Below are positions 42,772 through 52,345 of a stretch of 64,000 nt of DNA, one piece after another. A program made the position numbers and the translations under genes. The stretch is from Fimenecus sp052169395 (GTDB lineage: Bacteria > Bacillota > Clostridia > Oscillospirales > Acutalibacteraceae). Within the stretch, counting starts at the first letter, position 1; each line of letters begins with the position of its first letter. The notes below the pieces were generated by a model. It was not told the origin of the DNA and ran no database searches. It saw only the letters and a list, made by a program, of their open reading frames with translations. The stretch spans positions 1-64,000 of the forward strand of contig JBQNCN010000003.1 in the NCBI GenBank assembly GCA_052169395.1. The letters run 5' to 3'.

Positions 42772-44118
42772 TTATTCAGTAAGTGCTTTAGCTGTATCAC
42801 CAGTCTCTCCGCCTTTTACACCTGAAAGACAGGCAAGTGCCAAACCGAAACAAACAGGTGCAAAAACAAACAATGCCCAATAATTAGGTTTGCCTGTCGA
42901 AGATATTTTTTTAGTTAAATCAAAAATTCCTCCTACAACCACCGGACCCACAATAGATGCGGCAAAAGTTGCCGTATAATAATATCCGGTATAAGTTCCA
43001 ACTTTATCTTCTCCTCCAAGTTCAAGCACTAATGGAAGCGTATTTATTGTAGCAAAAGAAATTGCTATTCCTCCAAATACTATTGCAACATATAACATAA
43101 ATTGTAATTTTGTAAAATAAAATATCAAAAACAAACTTAATATTATAATCCAACCTATGCTTATAGTCTTTTTCCTACCTATTTTTTGACCAAGCTTTCC
43201 TGCAGGAATCGCACCTATAACAGTTGCAGCAGCAAAAATGGCTATAATAAGCGATGCATTTTGTTCCTTAAAGCCCATTTCATACTTCATAAAAGTTGTA
43301 GCGTAAGTAGATATAGAATCCGTCGCATTTGAATTAAAAAACAATGCCAAAAGAATTAAAAATAAACTGAGCTTTTCTGATTTTGTAAGTTTCAGTTTAT
43401 TTTTTGATTTTTCAAGTCTTTGCTTTGCCTCTGCAACATCCAACTTTGACAATCTGTTATCAGGCTCTCTTACAAAAAAAGTCACAACACAAAGGTCAAT
43501 AAACATTACTATTGAACCGAGTAAAAACACACGTCCTCTTAAAAACTGTGTTTTCTCAGCCTCGGTTGCAAGTGCAGAAAGAGTTCCTTTAGCAAAAAAC
43601 TCAACAATTTTACCTGCAACAGTTGCAATTACTACACCAACTCCACCCATAATATTTATAACGGCATTTCCCTCACCACGAAGCTCTGACGGTACCATAT
43701 CCGGCATAAGTGCAACAACAGGAGAGCGCCATGTAAACATTATAAAATTAAAAAATATAATATCCGCCATAAGCATCCAGAGTACAGAAAATTTTGGAAT
43801 CAAAATAAACAGCAATGCACAAATCGGTATTCCGACAAGCATATATGGAGTTCTTTTACCAAATCTTGTTCTTGTTTTATCAGAAAATCTTCCAAAAAGC
43901 GGTTGAAAAATCACGCCGAAAACATTATCTATAACCATTATAAGTCCAACTGCAGTACCGGCAATTTTAAGATTTGAAATAGCCGGATTTTCACGAAGAA
44001 TAAGCGGTACATATGCGTTATAAATGGTCCATGCAACCTGAACCGCCATAAATCCGAAACCTATAAGCATTGTTTTACCGTAATGCAGCTTATGATTTTT
44101 TGTCACAGCATTCGTCAT
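42772..44118 (-). CDS. MFS transporter, glycoside-pentoside-hexuronide/sucrose type
   Basis: 448 residues, 12 predicted membrane segments. Pattern of the GPH/SLC45-like group: FQPLFGRFSDKTRTRFGKRTPYMLVG near 60-85 as the loop 2-3 motif, GEGNAVINIMGGVGVVIATVAG and a matching loop 8-9 (GKLGQKIGRKKTIS). Substrate unknown, sugars or related solutes are typical. GGGGG ribosome site. Cotranscribed with the M28 peptidase, perhaps exporting or importing its products. Confidence 0.82.
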   Translation of the reverse strand: MTNAVTKNHKLHYGKTMLIGFGFMAVQVAWTIYNAYVPLILRENPAISNLKIAGTAVGLIMVIDNVFGVIFQPLFGRFSDKTRTRFGKRTPYMLVGIPICALLFILIPKFSVLWMLMADIIFFNFIMFTWRSPVVALMPDMVPSELRGEGNAVINIMGGVGVVIATVAGKIVEFFAKGTLSALATEAEKTQFLRGRVFLLGSIVMFIDLCVVTFFVREPDNRLSKLDVAEAKQRLEKSKNKLKLTKSEKLSLFLILLALFFNSNATDSISTYATTFMKYEMGFKEQNASLIIAIFAAATVIGAIPAGKLGQKIGRKKTISIGWIIILSLFLIFYFTKLQFMLYVAIVFGGIAISFATINTLPLVLELGGEDKVGTYTGYYYTATFAASIVGPVVVGGIFDLTKKISSTGKPNYWALFVFAPVCFGLALACLSGVKGGETGDTAKALTE

Positions 44119-44153
44119 CTAAAACCCCCAAATATATCATACTAACATAAAAT

Positions 44154-44182
44154 ATTTTATCAAAATATTTATAAAAAAACAA
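44154..44182 (-). promoter_or_regulatory. Likely promoter of MFS-M28
   Basis: Minus-strand -35 TTGTTT (44182-44177), 17-bp spacer, -10 TAAAAT (44159-44154). The -35 is weak. Confidence 0.45.
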
Positions 44183-44212
44183 TATAAATTTGTTTAAATT
44201 GAATGATAAAAA

Positions 44213-44262
44213 ATAAATAAACGACAAAATGCTGTTTATATAAACTATCATCGTTTATTTAT
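44213..44262. repeat. Nested inverted repeats upstream of the MFS gene
   Basis: 12-bp arms ATAAATAAACGA (44213-44224) and TCGTTTATTTAT (44251-44262) enclose a second perfect dyad GTTTATATAAAC (44234-44245). On the minus strand a T-rich run follows, so the outer pair may be a dut terminator, while the inner dyad could be a protein-binding site 50-60 bases upstream of the MFS promoter. Confidence 0.6.
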
Positions 44263-44278
44263 ATCAAATTATAAAAAA

Positions 44279-44719
44279 TTAAATTTTCCCCGTTGACCCG
44301 AATCCACCAGAACCTCTTTCAGTATCTGAAAGATACTGAACTTCTTTAATCGGCATTAATGAAACAGGCATTATCACAAGCTGAGCTATTCTTTCACCTT
44401 GCTTAATTTCATAAGTATCTTTTTTCAAATTTATAACACCAACCTTAATTTCTCCACGATAATCACTATCAATAACACCTACCGCATTTAAAAGTGTTAT
44501 TCCGTGTTTTATGGAAAGTCCCGATCTTGCAAAAATATAAGCAGCATAACCATTAGGTATTTCAATTGCAATTCCCGTAGAAATGACTGCAGTATCACCA
44601 TTTTTCAAAACTACACTTTTCTCAATGTCGGCACATAAATCAAGTCCTGCCGATCCCTCAGTCGCTCTTGTGGGAACCAGCGCAGTTTCTGTAAGTTTCT
44701 TTATTTTTAAAATATCCAT
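44279..44719 (-). CDS. dut: dUTP pyrophosphatase
   Basis: Hydrolyses dUTP to dUMP. 146 residues from the ATG at 44719 (GGAGG five bases upstream; an ATG four codons earlier is possible). All five trimeric dUTPase motifs are visible: GSAGLDL near 22, ARSGLSIKHGI, GVIDSDYRGEI, RIAQLVIMP and the C-terminal RGSGGFGSTG. Downstream of the U32 gene. Confidence 0.95.
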   Translation of the reverse strand: MDILKIKKLTETALVPTRATEGSAGLDLCADIEKSVVLKNGDTAVISTGIAIEIPNGYAAYIFARSGLSIKHGITLLNAVGVIDSDYRGEIKVGVINLKKDTYEIKQGERIAQLVIMPVSLMPIKEVQYLSDTERGSGGFGSTGKI

Positions 44720-44759
44720 AAAATCCTCCACTTTTTTATTTTATCATATGATTTATTTT

Positions 44760-46811
44760 TCACAAAACATTTCTAAAATACAGACCTCTTGTAAACTCAA
44801 TATTCGGTTTTTCCTCTCTATTATATGTTTTTAGTATAGTTGCAACCTCATTCATGTTTTCAAATGTGAATCTATAAATCTTAAAATTTATAGATTTAAA
44901 TTCTTTAAGTCTATCTGAAAGTACCATTGGCACGGAATTAAAAATTTCAGAATATCCATTCTTACAACGTACAGGAAATTTAATGTTTTTTCTATCGATT
45001 ATTTCACCATATCCATTACATTCTCCACAAAATCTACCATTCCTTAAAGGACAATTTTTGGTAAGCATAAGAGGTATCCTTCCATATATTTCAGCACCCA
45101 CTGATGAAAATTCAGAAGCTTTATTTATATCATCCGCTTTCATTTCAAATGATACCGACGGCATTACCCCCAATTCATTAAGCTGATATACTGAGTAGGC
45201 ATTTAAAGCATTTAAAAAAGGAGAACCTATTATTACCGGAATTTTTAAATTTCTTGCTATTGCAACGGCATCCAGTGTTTCACAAACAACAGAATCTCTT
45301 CTTTTTTCATCAAGTTCTTTTTTTATTTTTATTTCTGTCCCAAAAATTCCTCTTGGTATTATAACTCCTGCCTCAAACTCATTTAACACTTTTTCATCAG
45401 TATCTAAGGGTAAAAATATTTTATAGGCTTTATTTTTCACAATTTTTGGAATTTGTTTAAAATTTTCAAAAAGTAAAACATTTTTATTATATTCAAATCT
45501 ATTACTTATAGTCTTTTGAATATAATGTTTCTTTTCATATTGAGGCGACTTTATTATTTTTTCGGTTAACAGATCAACAGCTTTTCTACGCATTTCATTT
45601 AAAGTTGAAACTGATATGAAAACACCATCTTCAATATTCACATTTATATTATCTACATAAAAGAGTGTGCCTCCTGTTTTTCCAAGCTGCTTTACTACAA
45701 TTTCTTTTTTTGTCGGTTTATTTTCAGCTTTTTGAATAATATGATCACTTTCAAGTCTTATCTTAATATTTTTAAATTCTGCAGAAAGAACAGCTTTTTC
45801 ATTTATTTTTGCATTAAATTTAAAAATAATATTATATAATGGTCTGTCTTTAAACACACTATAAGTTTTCAAAATTTCCGGAGATGCTTTTATTACATCT
45901 TCTTTTGTTCGGTACCCGAACATATATCTGTCTATCTTTTTTTCAAAATAACCTGCAGTAAATCCCGACCTTGAAAAAAGTGATTTTAAATCCTCAAATT
46001 CTTGTGTGTTTTTTTCACCGCAAAGAGCTTTTTTCACTGTTTTTACTGCAGCATATACATATTCAGGACGTTTCATCCTTCCCTCTATTTTAAAAGAGCT
46101 GATGCCAAGTTTTTTAAGTTCATTTATATGCTCAATCAATGATAAATCTTTTAAACTTAAATCATGCTCACCTCCATTTTCAGAATGAAAAGGTAAACGA
46201 CATGCCTGTGCACAAAGACCTCGATTTCCCGATCTAGTGCCAAAAATGGAACTCATAAGGCACTGACCAGAAACACTCATACATAACGCCCCATGAACAA
46301 ATGCTTCAAGCTCTATAGGCGAATTTTCACAAAGATATTTTATATTTTCTTTTGAAAGTTCACGAGGAAGCACCGCTCTTTCAAAGCCAAGACTCTTTAA
46401 AAGCTGCAAACCATCCAAAGTTCCTACGCTCATTTGAGTTGAGGCATGAATAGGCAAATCCGGATATGTTTTTTTACAATAATATGCAGCACCTAAATCC
46501 GCCATAATTAATGCATCAGGAGCTCCGATTGCAATTTTATCCAAATATTTTTTAAAACTTTCAAATTCACTATCTTTAATAAGCGTATTTAAAGTTATAT
46601 AAGCTTTCACTTTTCTTTTACGGCAATAATCAGTTGCAAAAGGCAGTTCTTCCAAAGAGATATTTCCCGCATTTCGTCTTGCATTAAAATCTGACAAACC
46701 GAAATAAACAGCATCAGCACCTGCTGAAACTGCCGCTTTAAGTGATTGTAAATCTCCTGCCGGAGCCAAAACTTCCGGCAGGAGATTATTTTTTTCATCA
46801 ATTGCAATCAT
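44760..46811 (-). CDS. U32 family peptidase/RlhA-like protein
   Basis: 683 residues. The U32 pattern is VLAPAGDLQSLKAAVSAGADAVYFG near 15-40, LPIHASTQMSVGTLDG near 125, EAFVHGALCMSVSGQCLMSS near 165 and the paired Cys region GNRGLCAQACRLPF. A DUF3656-type C-terminal half follows with a Cys-rich LRNGRFCGECNGYGE near 590. In E. coli, a member (RlhA) hydroxylates 23S rRNA; others are called collagenases. ATGA overlap with the upstream zapA. Confidence 0.85.
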   Translation of the reverse strand: MIAIDEKNNLLPEVLAPAGDLQSLKAAVSAGADAVYFGLSDFNARRNAGNISLEELPFATDYCRKRKVKAYITLNTLIKDSEFESFKKYLDKIAIGAPDALIMADLGAAYYCKKTYPDLPIHASTQMSVGTLDGLQLLKSLGFERAVLPRELSKENIKYLCENSPIELEAFVHGALCMSVSGQCLMSSIFGTRSGNRGLCAQACRLPFHSENGGEHDLSLKDLSLIEHINELKKLGISSFKIEGRMKRPEYVYAAVKTVKKALCGEKNTQEFEDLKSLFSRSGFTAGYFEKKIDRYMFGYRTKEDVIKASPEILKTYSVFKDRPLYNIIFKFNAKINEKAVLSAEFKNIKIRLESDHIIQKAENKPTKKEIVVKQLGKTGGTLFYVDNINVNIEDGVFISVSTLNEMRRKAVDLLTEKIIKSPQYEKKHYIQKTISNRFEYNKNVLLFENFKQIPKIVKNKAYKIFLPLDTDEKVLNEFEAGVIIPRGIFGTEIKIKKELDEKRRDSVVCETLDAVAIARNLKIPVIIGSPFLNALNAYSVYQLNELGVMPSVSFEMKADDINKASEFSSVGAEIYGRIPLMLTKNCPLRNGRFCGECNGYGEIIDRKNIKFPVRCKNGYSEIFNSVPMVLSDRLKEFKSINFKIYRFTFENMNEVATILKTYNREEKPNIEFTRGLYFRNVL

Positions 46812-47185
46812 TTATTTAAGATATCAATTTCTTTTGAAACAAACATATCAACCTGATTTTTGTTTTGTTTCTGTTCAGTCTTTAAACGTTCAAGTTCTCT
46901 TTTATAGAAATCTCTTTCCGTTCTTGCTTTATTAGCATCCTCAAGATATTCTTTTATCTTCTCCTTACTTTCATTTGCTTTATCTCTTGATTTTTTTACA
47001 TCTTCGGCAAAATCCAAACAAATAAGCACCGCCATTTGATTAAGAGTTATTGTAGGGTTAGCATTTTTAAGTGCTTCAAATTTTGCATCTATATCCCTTG
47101 CAATTTCCTCAGTATATTCCGGAGTATTATCCGTTTTAATATTATATGTAAATCCGCCAATTTTAATTTTAACTTTATTTTTCAT
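46808..47185 (-). CDS. zapA: Cell division protein ZapA
   Basis: 125 residues: KVKIKIGGFTYNI at the start and the ZapA motif EYTEEIARDIDAKFEAL, then a coiled coil (about 60-110). It promotes FtsZ bundling. Typical neighbour of the U32 gene in Firmicutes. GGAG site. Own promoter upstream. Confidence 0.88.
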   Translation of the reverse strand: MKNKVKIKIGGFTYNIKTDNTPEYTEEIARDIDAKFEALKNANPTITLNQMAVLICLDFAEDVKKSRDKANESKEKIKEYLEDANKARTERDFYKRELERLKTEQKQNKNQVDMFVSKEIDILNK

Positions 47186-47223
47186 TTTATTCTCCTCTCA
47201 TCAATTTTCGTTCTTCTTTTTAT

Positions 47224-47252
47224 ATTATACAAAACCATAATAAGTTAATCAA
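47224..47252 (-). promoter_or_regulatory. Promoter of zapA-U32-dut
   Basis: Minus-strand -35 TTGATT (47252-47247), 17-bp spacer, -10 TATAAT (47229-47224). Confidence 0.65.
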
Positions 47253-47292
47253 TAATCAAAGATCTTAAAGTTAACAATAAAATAAAGCCGAC

Positions 47293-47808
47293 TTATTTTT
47301 TATTATCACATCCGATATTTTTACAATGCTCACAAGAACCACTTTTTTCAGCATTAAAATATAATTCTGATAACTGATTTTTTTCAAGTTCTGATGCCAT
47401 TTCAGAAAAGGTTCTCCATGAAAGTTCCGCACACTTCACTCTTGCCGGCATATGAGCTATATCCTCAAGAGCCGCCGCCTCATCAAGTTTTTCCTTTGAG
47501 TCTTCATCTGCTCTTCCCATTATCATATCGTTAAATATCACCACAAGCTCTTTTGCATTTTCTAAGCTCCGCCCTGTAATCAGATTGCACATTATATCTG
47601 CGGATGCTTGAGAAATAGCACAACCCGTTCCATTAAAACTTGCTTTCTCAATAACTCCGTTTTTTACAACAAGCTGAAGATTTATATCATCACCACAAGT
47701 CGGATTTACGCCATTTTTAATCAAATTTGCATTTAATAGATCATATTTATTTTCGGGATGCAAATTATGCTCATTTATAATTTCACGATATAAGCTTTTA
47801 ATTTCCAT
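47293..47808 (-). CDS. sufU: SufU-type Fe-S/zinc sulfur relay protein
   Basis: 171 residues. SufU activates SufS and carries persulfide sulfur. The zinc/persulfide residues are in NPTCGDDI near 36, GTGCAISQASADIM near 60 and ARVKCAELSW near 127. The tail adds C-E-H-C-x4-C near the end, about 20 residues longer than a usual SufU. Overlaps the sufS end by 11 bases. Last gene of the sufCBDSU operon. Confidence 0.92.
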   Translation of the reverse strand: MEIKSLYREIINEHNLHPENKYDLLNANLIKNGVNPTCGDDINLQLVVKNGVIEKASFNGTGCAISQASADIMCNLITGRSLENAKELVVIFNDMIMGRADEDSKEKLDEAAALEDIAHMPARVKCAELSWRTFSEMASELEKNQLSELYFNAEKSGSCEHCKNIGCDNKK

Positions 47809-49006
47809 ATCCCATCCACCCTCTCACATTTTTAACAGCAGTTATAAATCTATCCGCTTCTTCCTCGGTATTATAAAAGTACATACTTGCACGAACCGTT
47901 GAATTCACATTCAAATATTTCATAAGCGGCTGTGCACAATGATGTCCCGCTCTTACCGCAATATTTTCAGTATCTAAAATAGATGAAACATCATGAGGAT
48001 GAACTCCATCTATATTAAAAGTGATAATCCCAGTATGATTATTATAGTCTTCATCACCATAAATTTCTATATACGGCAATTCTCCAAGTTCTTTCATAAG
48101 TTTTTCAGTAAGCATTTTTTCTTTTTTTTCAATATATGAAAAGCCTATATTATTCAAATAATCTATTGCAGCGGAAAGTCCTACCGCTCCCATTGCATTT
48201 ACCGTTCCGGCTTCAAATTTTTCAGGCAAAGGTGCAAATGTGGACGAATATAAATCAACATATTCAATCATCTCTCCACCTGTTAAAAATGGTGGCATAG
48301 AATTAAGTAAATCTTTTTTTCCGTAAAGCACACCCACACCCATAGGCCCCATAAGCTTATGTCCTGAAAATGCTAAAAAATCCACATCTAAATTACTTAC
48401 ATCAATTTTAATATGAGGTGCTGCTTGAGCTGCATCAACCAAAATAATCGCATTATTTTTATGAGCCATTTCCGTAAGCTTTTTAATCGGATTTAAGCAA
48501 CCTAAAACATTTGAAATCATCCCAACAGAAACAATTTTAGTTTTTTCGCCTATTTTCTCAAGTTCCGAATCGGAAATTGTTCCATTTTTTTCAGGATATA
48601 TATATATAAGCCTTGCACCTGTTTTTCTACATACCTGCTGCCACGGTAAAATATTGCTGTGGTGTTCCATAATCGTAATTACAATTTCATCACCCGGTTT
48701 TAAGAAACTTAAACCGTATGAATTTGCCACAAGATTTATGCTTTCTGTTGTATTCCTTGTAAAAATTATCTCACAATCACTACCAGCACCTATAAAATCA
48801 GAAACAGTATGTCTTGCCATTTCATAAGCTTCGGTAGCTTTAACAGACCAACCATAAAGTCCTCTTAACGGATTTGCATTGAAATTATCATTAAAGCGTT
48901 TCATCGCCTCAATAACACATTTCGGTCTTTGAGTTGTTGCGGCATTATCAAAATAAATGACACCATTGTCGCTTAAAATAGGGAAATCCGACCTGTAATC
49001 TTTCAT
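47798..49006 (-). CDS. sufS: Cysteine desulfurase SufS
   Basis: PLP-dependent enzyme of 402 residues (start ATG 49006, AGAGGG four bases upstream; a TTG four codons earlier is less likely). YFDNAATTQRP near 20, EHHSNILPWQ near 125, the Asp/His-bearing VDAAQAAPH near 205, SGHKLMGPMGVGVLYG with the PLP Lys near 230, and active-site AGHHCAQPLM with the persulfide Cys near 367. Donates sulfur to SufU. Confidence 0.95.
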   Translation of the reverse strand: MKDYRSDFPILSDNGVIYFDNAATTQRPKCVIEAMKRFNDNFNANPLRGLYGWSVKATEAYEMARHTVSDFIGAGSDCEIIFTRNTTESINLVANSYGLSFLKPGDEIVITIMEHHSNILPWQQVCRKTGARLIYIYPEKNGTISDSELEKIGEKTKIVSVGMISNVLGCLNPIKKLTEMAHKNNAIILVDAAQAAPHIKIDVSNLDVDFLAFSGHKLMGPMGVGVLYGKKDLLNSMPPFLTGGEMIEYVDLYSSTFAPLPEKFEAGTVNAMGAVGLSAAIDYLNNIGFSYIEKKEKMLTEKLMKELGELPYIEIYGDEDYNNHTGIITFNIDGVHPHDVSSILDTENIAVRAGHHCAQPLMKYLNVNSTVRASMYFYNTEEEADRFITAVKNVRGWMGYGN

Positions 49007-49014
49007 AAACCCTC

Positions 49015-50130
49015 TCAATAAAGTTTCTTAATAAATTCTTCAGTTTCAAGCCTTACGCTATCATCATCTATATCTCTAACCGCCTCAGAAAGCCTTGATT
49101 CAACCATGAGCTGTTCAGCAGTTTTTTTATCAATCCCACGGCTTTCAAGATAAAATAAAGTTTTTTCATCAAGCTTTCCTATCGATGCACCATGGCACCC
49201 GTCCAAATCTTCAACCTCGCAAAGAATCACCGGCAAAGAATTGTTTAAAACATTTTCATTCAAAAGCAGAACATTTTCCTGCTCATGTCCAACAGATCCG
49301 TCAGATTCGTTTCTGAAATCTATTATTCCTCTGAATGTTTTTTTTGCATTTCCGTCAAGTACACCATTATAAAGCATTTTAGATTTACCTTTTTTTCCGC
49401 TATGGATAATATTATAAGATAAATCCAATTCGTCATCAGCTTTTCCAAGATATGAAGTTTTTCCATTATATTCAGTTTTATAACCTGTAAGTTCCCCTCT
49501 TACCGCACCATATATCTTTTCTGCTCCAAGCTGTGCCTCTGTAAACTTCACTGTTGAATTATCTCCTGAAACAAATGCAAAATCCTGATAATAGTCAGTT
49601 TTATCTCCAAGCATCTGTGAAAATGCAAAACTTAATTCAGCGTTTTCATTTATACTTGCTTTTACAAATAAAAATGCATGTTCAGCTTCTCCCGACACAT
49701 CAAACACTATACTTTGTCTGGCGTTATCTTTTGCATTAATAAATAATAATACCCCTTGATTTTTTTCAGTATAATTAAGTTTAAAAACAAGCGGGTTTTT
49801 CGATGTTACATCGTTTATATTTACACTTAAAATTTTATTTATACCGCAAATTAAATAATCGTCAATATCTTTACCAAGTGCTGTAAGATTTTCATCAAAA
49901 CGAATATACTCATTTTTTCCTGCTATTACATTTTCAGCCTTAACACGCTTCAGATATTTAATTTTTTCTTTTAGCGTATCCACATCAATAAACTTGATTT
50001 CTACATTTTCGCAAAAATTATATTTAGGCATAATAAAATTTATATTTTCAGGTAAAACCGTATTTACACAGTTTACATTAAGCCTGTTCCAAGTAGGCGT
50101 AGGCATTTGATTTATTATAACTTTTTGCAT
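49015..50130 (-). CDS. sufD: Fe-S assembly protein SufD
   Basis: 371 residues from the ATG at 50130 (GGAGGG eight bases upstream; the first seven codons of a TTG frame overlap sufB). Beta-helix SufB/SufD domain at about 110-340, with GCHGASIGKLDEKTLFYLESRGI near 315, a shared SufB/D signature (compare SufB HEAKIGRVSDEAVFYIMSRGI). N-terminal half is poorly conserved. It partners SufB in the SufBC2D scaffold. Confidence 0.9.
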   Translation of the reverse strand: MQKVIINQMPTPTWNRLNVNCVNTVLPENINFIMPKYNFCENVEIKFIDVDTLKEKIKYLKRVKAENVIAGKNEYIRFDENLTALGKDIDDYLICGINKILSVNINDVTSKNPLVFKLNYTEKNQGVLLFINAKDNARQSIVFDVSGEAEHAFLFVKASINENAELSFAFSQMLGDKTDYYQDFAFVSGDNSTVKFTEAQLGAEKIYGAVRGELTGYKTEYNGKTSYLGKADDELDLSYNIIHSGKKGKSKMLYNGVLDGNAKKTFRGIIDFRNESDGSVGHEQENVLLLNENVLNNSLPVILCEVEDLDGCHGASIGKLDEKTLFYLESRGIDKKTAEQLMVESRLSEAVRDIDDDSVRLETEEFIKKLY

Positions 50131-50131
50131 A

Positions 50132-51529
50132 TCAATTGCCCTCCATTTCAAGCTTTATTAAATTATTCATTTCAACTGCATATTCAAGCGGAAGTTCTTT
50201 TGAAATATCATCTGCAAAACCTGATACTATAATTGCCCTTGCCTCTTCTTCTGAAATTCCGCGACTCATAATATAGAATACCGCCTCATCTGATACTCTT
50301 CCGATTTTTGCTTCATGTCCTATATCAGCATCATCAGTTTCAACTTTCATAACAGGAATTGTATCCGATCTTGAAATATTATCCAACATAAGCGTTGAAC
50401 AATCTACTGATGATTTTGAACCTCTGGCACTTTTCCTTACCTCAACTGATGAACGAAAAGTTGAAATCCCTCCACTTTTTGAAATTGATTTTGAATTCAT
50501 ATAAGAAGAAGTATTTTTCCCTATATGAATCATCTTTGCTCCTGTATCAAGGTTTTGACCCTCTCCGGCAAAGGTTATTCCTGTAAATTCACCGTGCGAA
50601 TTATCCCCTGACAGAATTGTAGTCGGATAAAGATACCCTACCCTTGAACCAAAAGAGCCTGAAACCCATTCTACAGTAGCATTTTCTTCGGCTATGGCAC
50701 GCTTGGTGTTTAAATTAAACATATTTTTCGACCAATTTTCAATAGTCGAATATCTCAAGGTTGCACCTTTTTTTACAAAAAGTTCAACACAACCCGCATG
50801 AATATTTGCAACATTATATTTAGGCGCAGAACAACCCTCAATAAAATGAAGATAAGCATCCTCATCAACTATTATAAGTGTATGCTCAAACTGACCTGCA
50901 CCTTTTGCATTAAATCTAAAATATGATTGAAGCGGAATACTTAAATGTACACCTTTAGGTACATATACAAATGAACCGCCGCTCCAAACAGCACCGTGAA
51001 GTGCAGCAAATTTATGATCATAAATCGGCACAAGCTTCATAAAGTGTGACTTTACCATATCTGCATATTCACCTGTAAGTGCAGACTCCATATCGGTATA
51101 TACTACACCTTGCTTTGCAACCTCATCTTTTACATTGTGGTAAACAAGCTCCGAATCATACTGCGCACCGACACCTGCAAGAGAAGCTCTTTCAGCTTGC
51201 GGAATACCAAGCTTTTCAAAAGTATTTTTTATATCATCCGGAACATCATCCCAAGAGGCATTCATCTTTGTATTTGCACGAACATATGTTGATATATTAG
51301 CCATATCAAGTTCATCTATTGATGGTCCCCAATTTGTAATCCTTTGTTTTTCATAAACCTCAAGTGCTTTTAACCTGAATTCTCGCATCCATATCGGTTC
51401 ATTTTTTTCTTCTGATATTTGTCTTACCGTATCCTCTGTAAGACCTGAGCTTAAACGATAAAAATCACTCTCATCATCTTTAAAATCATAGAGAGAGGAA
51501 TCAATTTCATTTATATCAAAATCATTCAT
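50132..51529 (-). CDS. sufB: Fe-S assembly scaffold SufB
   Basis: 465 residues, normal length. Seen: EPIWMREFRLKALE near 45, GVVYTDMESAL near 140, HIEGCSAPKYNVANIHAGCVELF region near 235, and GSKSSVDCSTLMLDNISRSDTIP near 370, followed by DIGHEAKIGRVSDEA. The stop overlaps sufD by coding distance of a single base or so; ATGA with sufC. Forms the cluster with SufC and SufD. Confidence 0.97.
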   Translation of the reverse strand: MNDFDINEIDSSLYDFKDDESDFYRLSSGLTEDTVRQISEEKNEPIWMREFRLKALEVYEKQRITNWGPSIDELDMANISTYVRANTKMNASWDDVPDDIKNTFEKLGIPQAERASLAGVGAQYDSELVYHNVKDEVAKQGVVYTDMESALTGEYADMVKSHFMKLVPIYDHKFAALHGAVWSGGSFVYVPKGVHLSIPLQSYFRFNAKGAGQFEHTLIIVDEDAYLHFIEGCSAPKYNVANIHAGCVELFVKKGATLRYSTIENWSKNMFNLNTKRAIAEENATVEWVSGSFGSRVGYLYPTTILSGDNSHGEFTGITFAGEGQNLDTGAKMIHIGKNTSSYMNSKSISKSGGISTFRSSVEVRKSARGSKSSVDCSTLMLDNISRSDTIPVMKVETDDADIGHEAKIGRVSDEAVFYIMSRGISEEEARAIIVSGFADDISKELPLEYAVEMNNLIKLEMEGN

Positions 51530-52278
51530 TTATTTTCCTCTAAAAAACGCTCAAAACCTTTTTTATTTACTTCATCAATAAGTTCTTTTCTACCACTTTC
51601 AATAATTCTTCCACTAACTATGATATGAACCTTATCAATATTAAGATTTTCAAGAATTTTGGTTGAATGTGTAATAATTAAAAGAGATCCGTTTCTCTCT
51701 TTTTGATATGACCTTATTCCTTCAGAAACTACCCTTACCGCATCAACATCAAGGCCTGAATCCGTTTCATCCAAAATAGCAAACTTTGGGTTAAGCATTA
51801 AAAGCTGTAATATTTCAGTTTTCTTTTTCTCACCACCCGAAAATCCAACATTCAAATCTCTATCCGCATAGCTTTCATTCATATTTAAAAGTTCCATAGC
51901 AGATTTCAATTCATTTCTAAATTTCATAAATTTTAATGGCTTTTCAGTTTGAGCACGAACTGCGGACCTTAAAAATTGCGAAAGTGTAAGCCCAGGAACC
52001 TCGAGAGGATTCTGAAAAGAAATAAACATACCAAGTTTTGCACGTTTATCCGCCGAAAGCTCGGTAATATCCGTTCCGTCAAAATATATTTTTCCGGATT
52101 TCACCTTGTATTCAGGTGAACCCATAACAGTAAGACCTAAGGTTGATTTCCCTGCACCGTTAGGCCCTAAAAGTACATGAGTTTCTCCCTCTCCAATTTG
52201 CAAATTAAGATTATTCAGAAGGTTTTTACCTTCTATTCCAGCTACAATATTTTCAACATTTAATAGAATGTTATTCAT
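51526..52278 (-). CDS. sufC: Fe-S assembly ATPase SufC
   Basis: ABC-type ATPase, 250 residues from the ATG at 52278 (GGAGG 5 bases upstream). Walker A LLGPNGAGKSTLG near 33, Q-loop ISFQNPLEVPG near 86, signature VGFSGGEKKKTEI near 140, Walker B FAILDETDSGLD near 160. First gene of the operon. Confidence 0.97.
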   Translation of the reverse strand: MNNILLNVENIVAGIEGKNLLNNLNLQIGEGETHVLLGPNGAGKSTLGLTVMGSPEYKVKSGKIYFDGTDITELSADKRAKLGMFISFQNPLEVPGLTLSQFLRSAVRAQTEKPLKFMKFRNELKSAMELLNMNESYADRDLNVGFSGGEKKKTEILQLLMLNPKFAILDETDSGLDVDAVRVVSEGIRSYQKERNGSLLIITHSTKILENLNIDKVHIIVSGRIIESGRKELIDEVNKKGFERFLEENK

Positions 52279-52316
52279 TTGTTCCTCCGCTGACAAATAA
52301 ATCAGTTTGATTGTTT

Positions 52317-52345
52317 ATTATATAATAATTGAATATTTAATTCAA
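52317..52345 (-). promoter_or_regulatory. Promoter of sufCBDSU with dyad over the -35
   Basis: Minus-strand -35 TTGAAT (52345-52340), 17-bp spacer, -10 TATAAT (52322-52317). The dyad TTGAAT-5-ATTCAA covers the -35 (52329-52345), a candidate Fe-S or iron regulator site. A second possible promoter (TTGACA, 17 bp, TAAATT) lies further upstream near 52395-52424. Confidence 0.65.
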
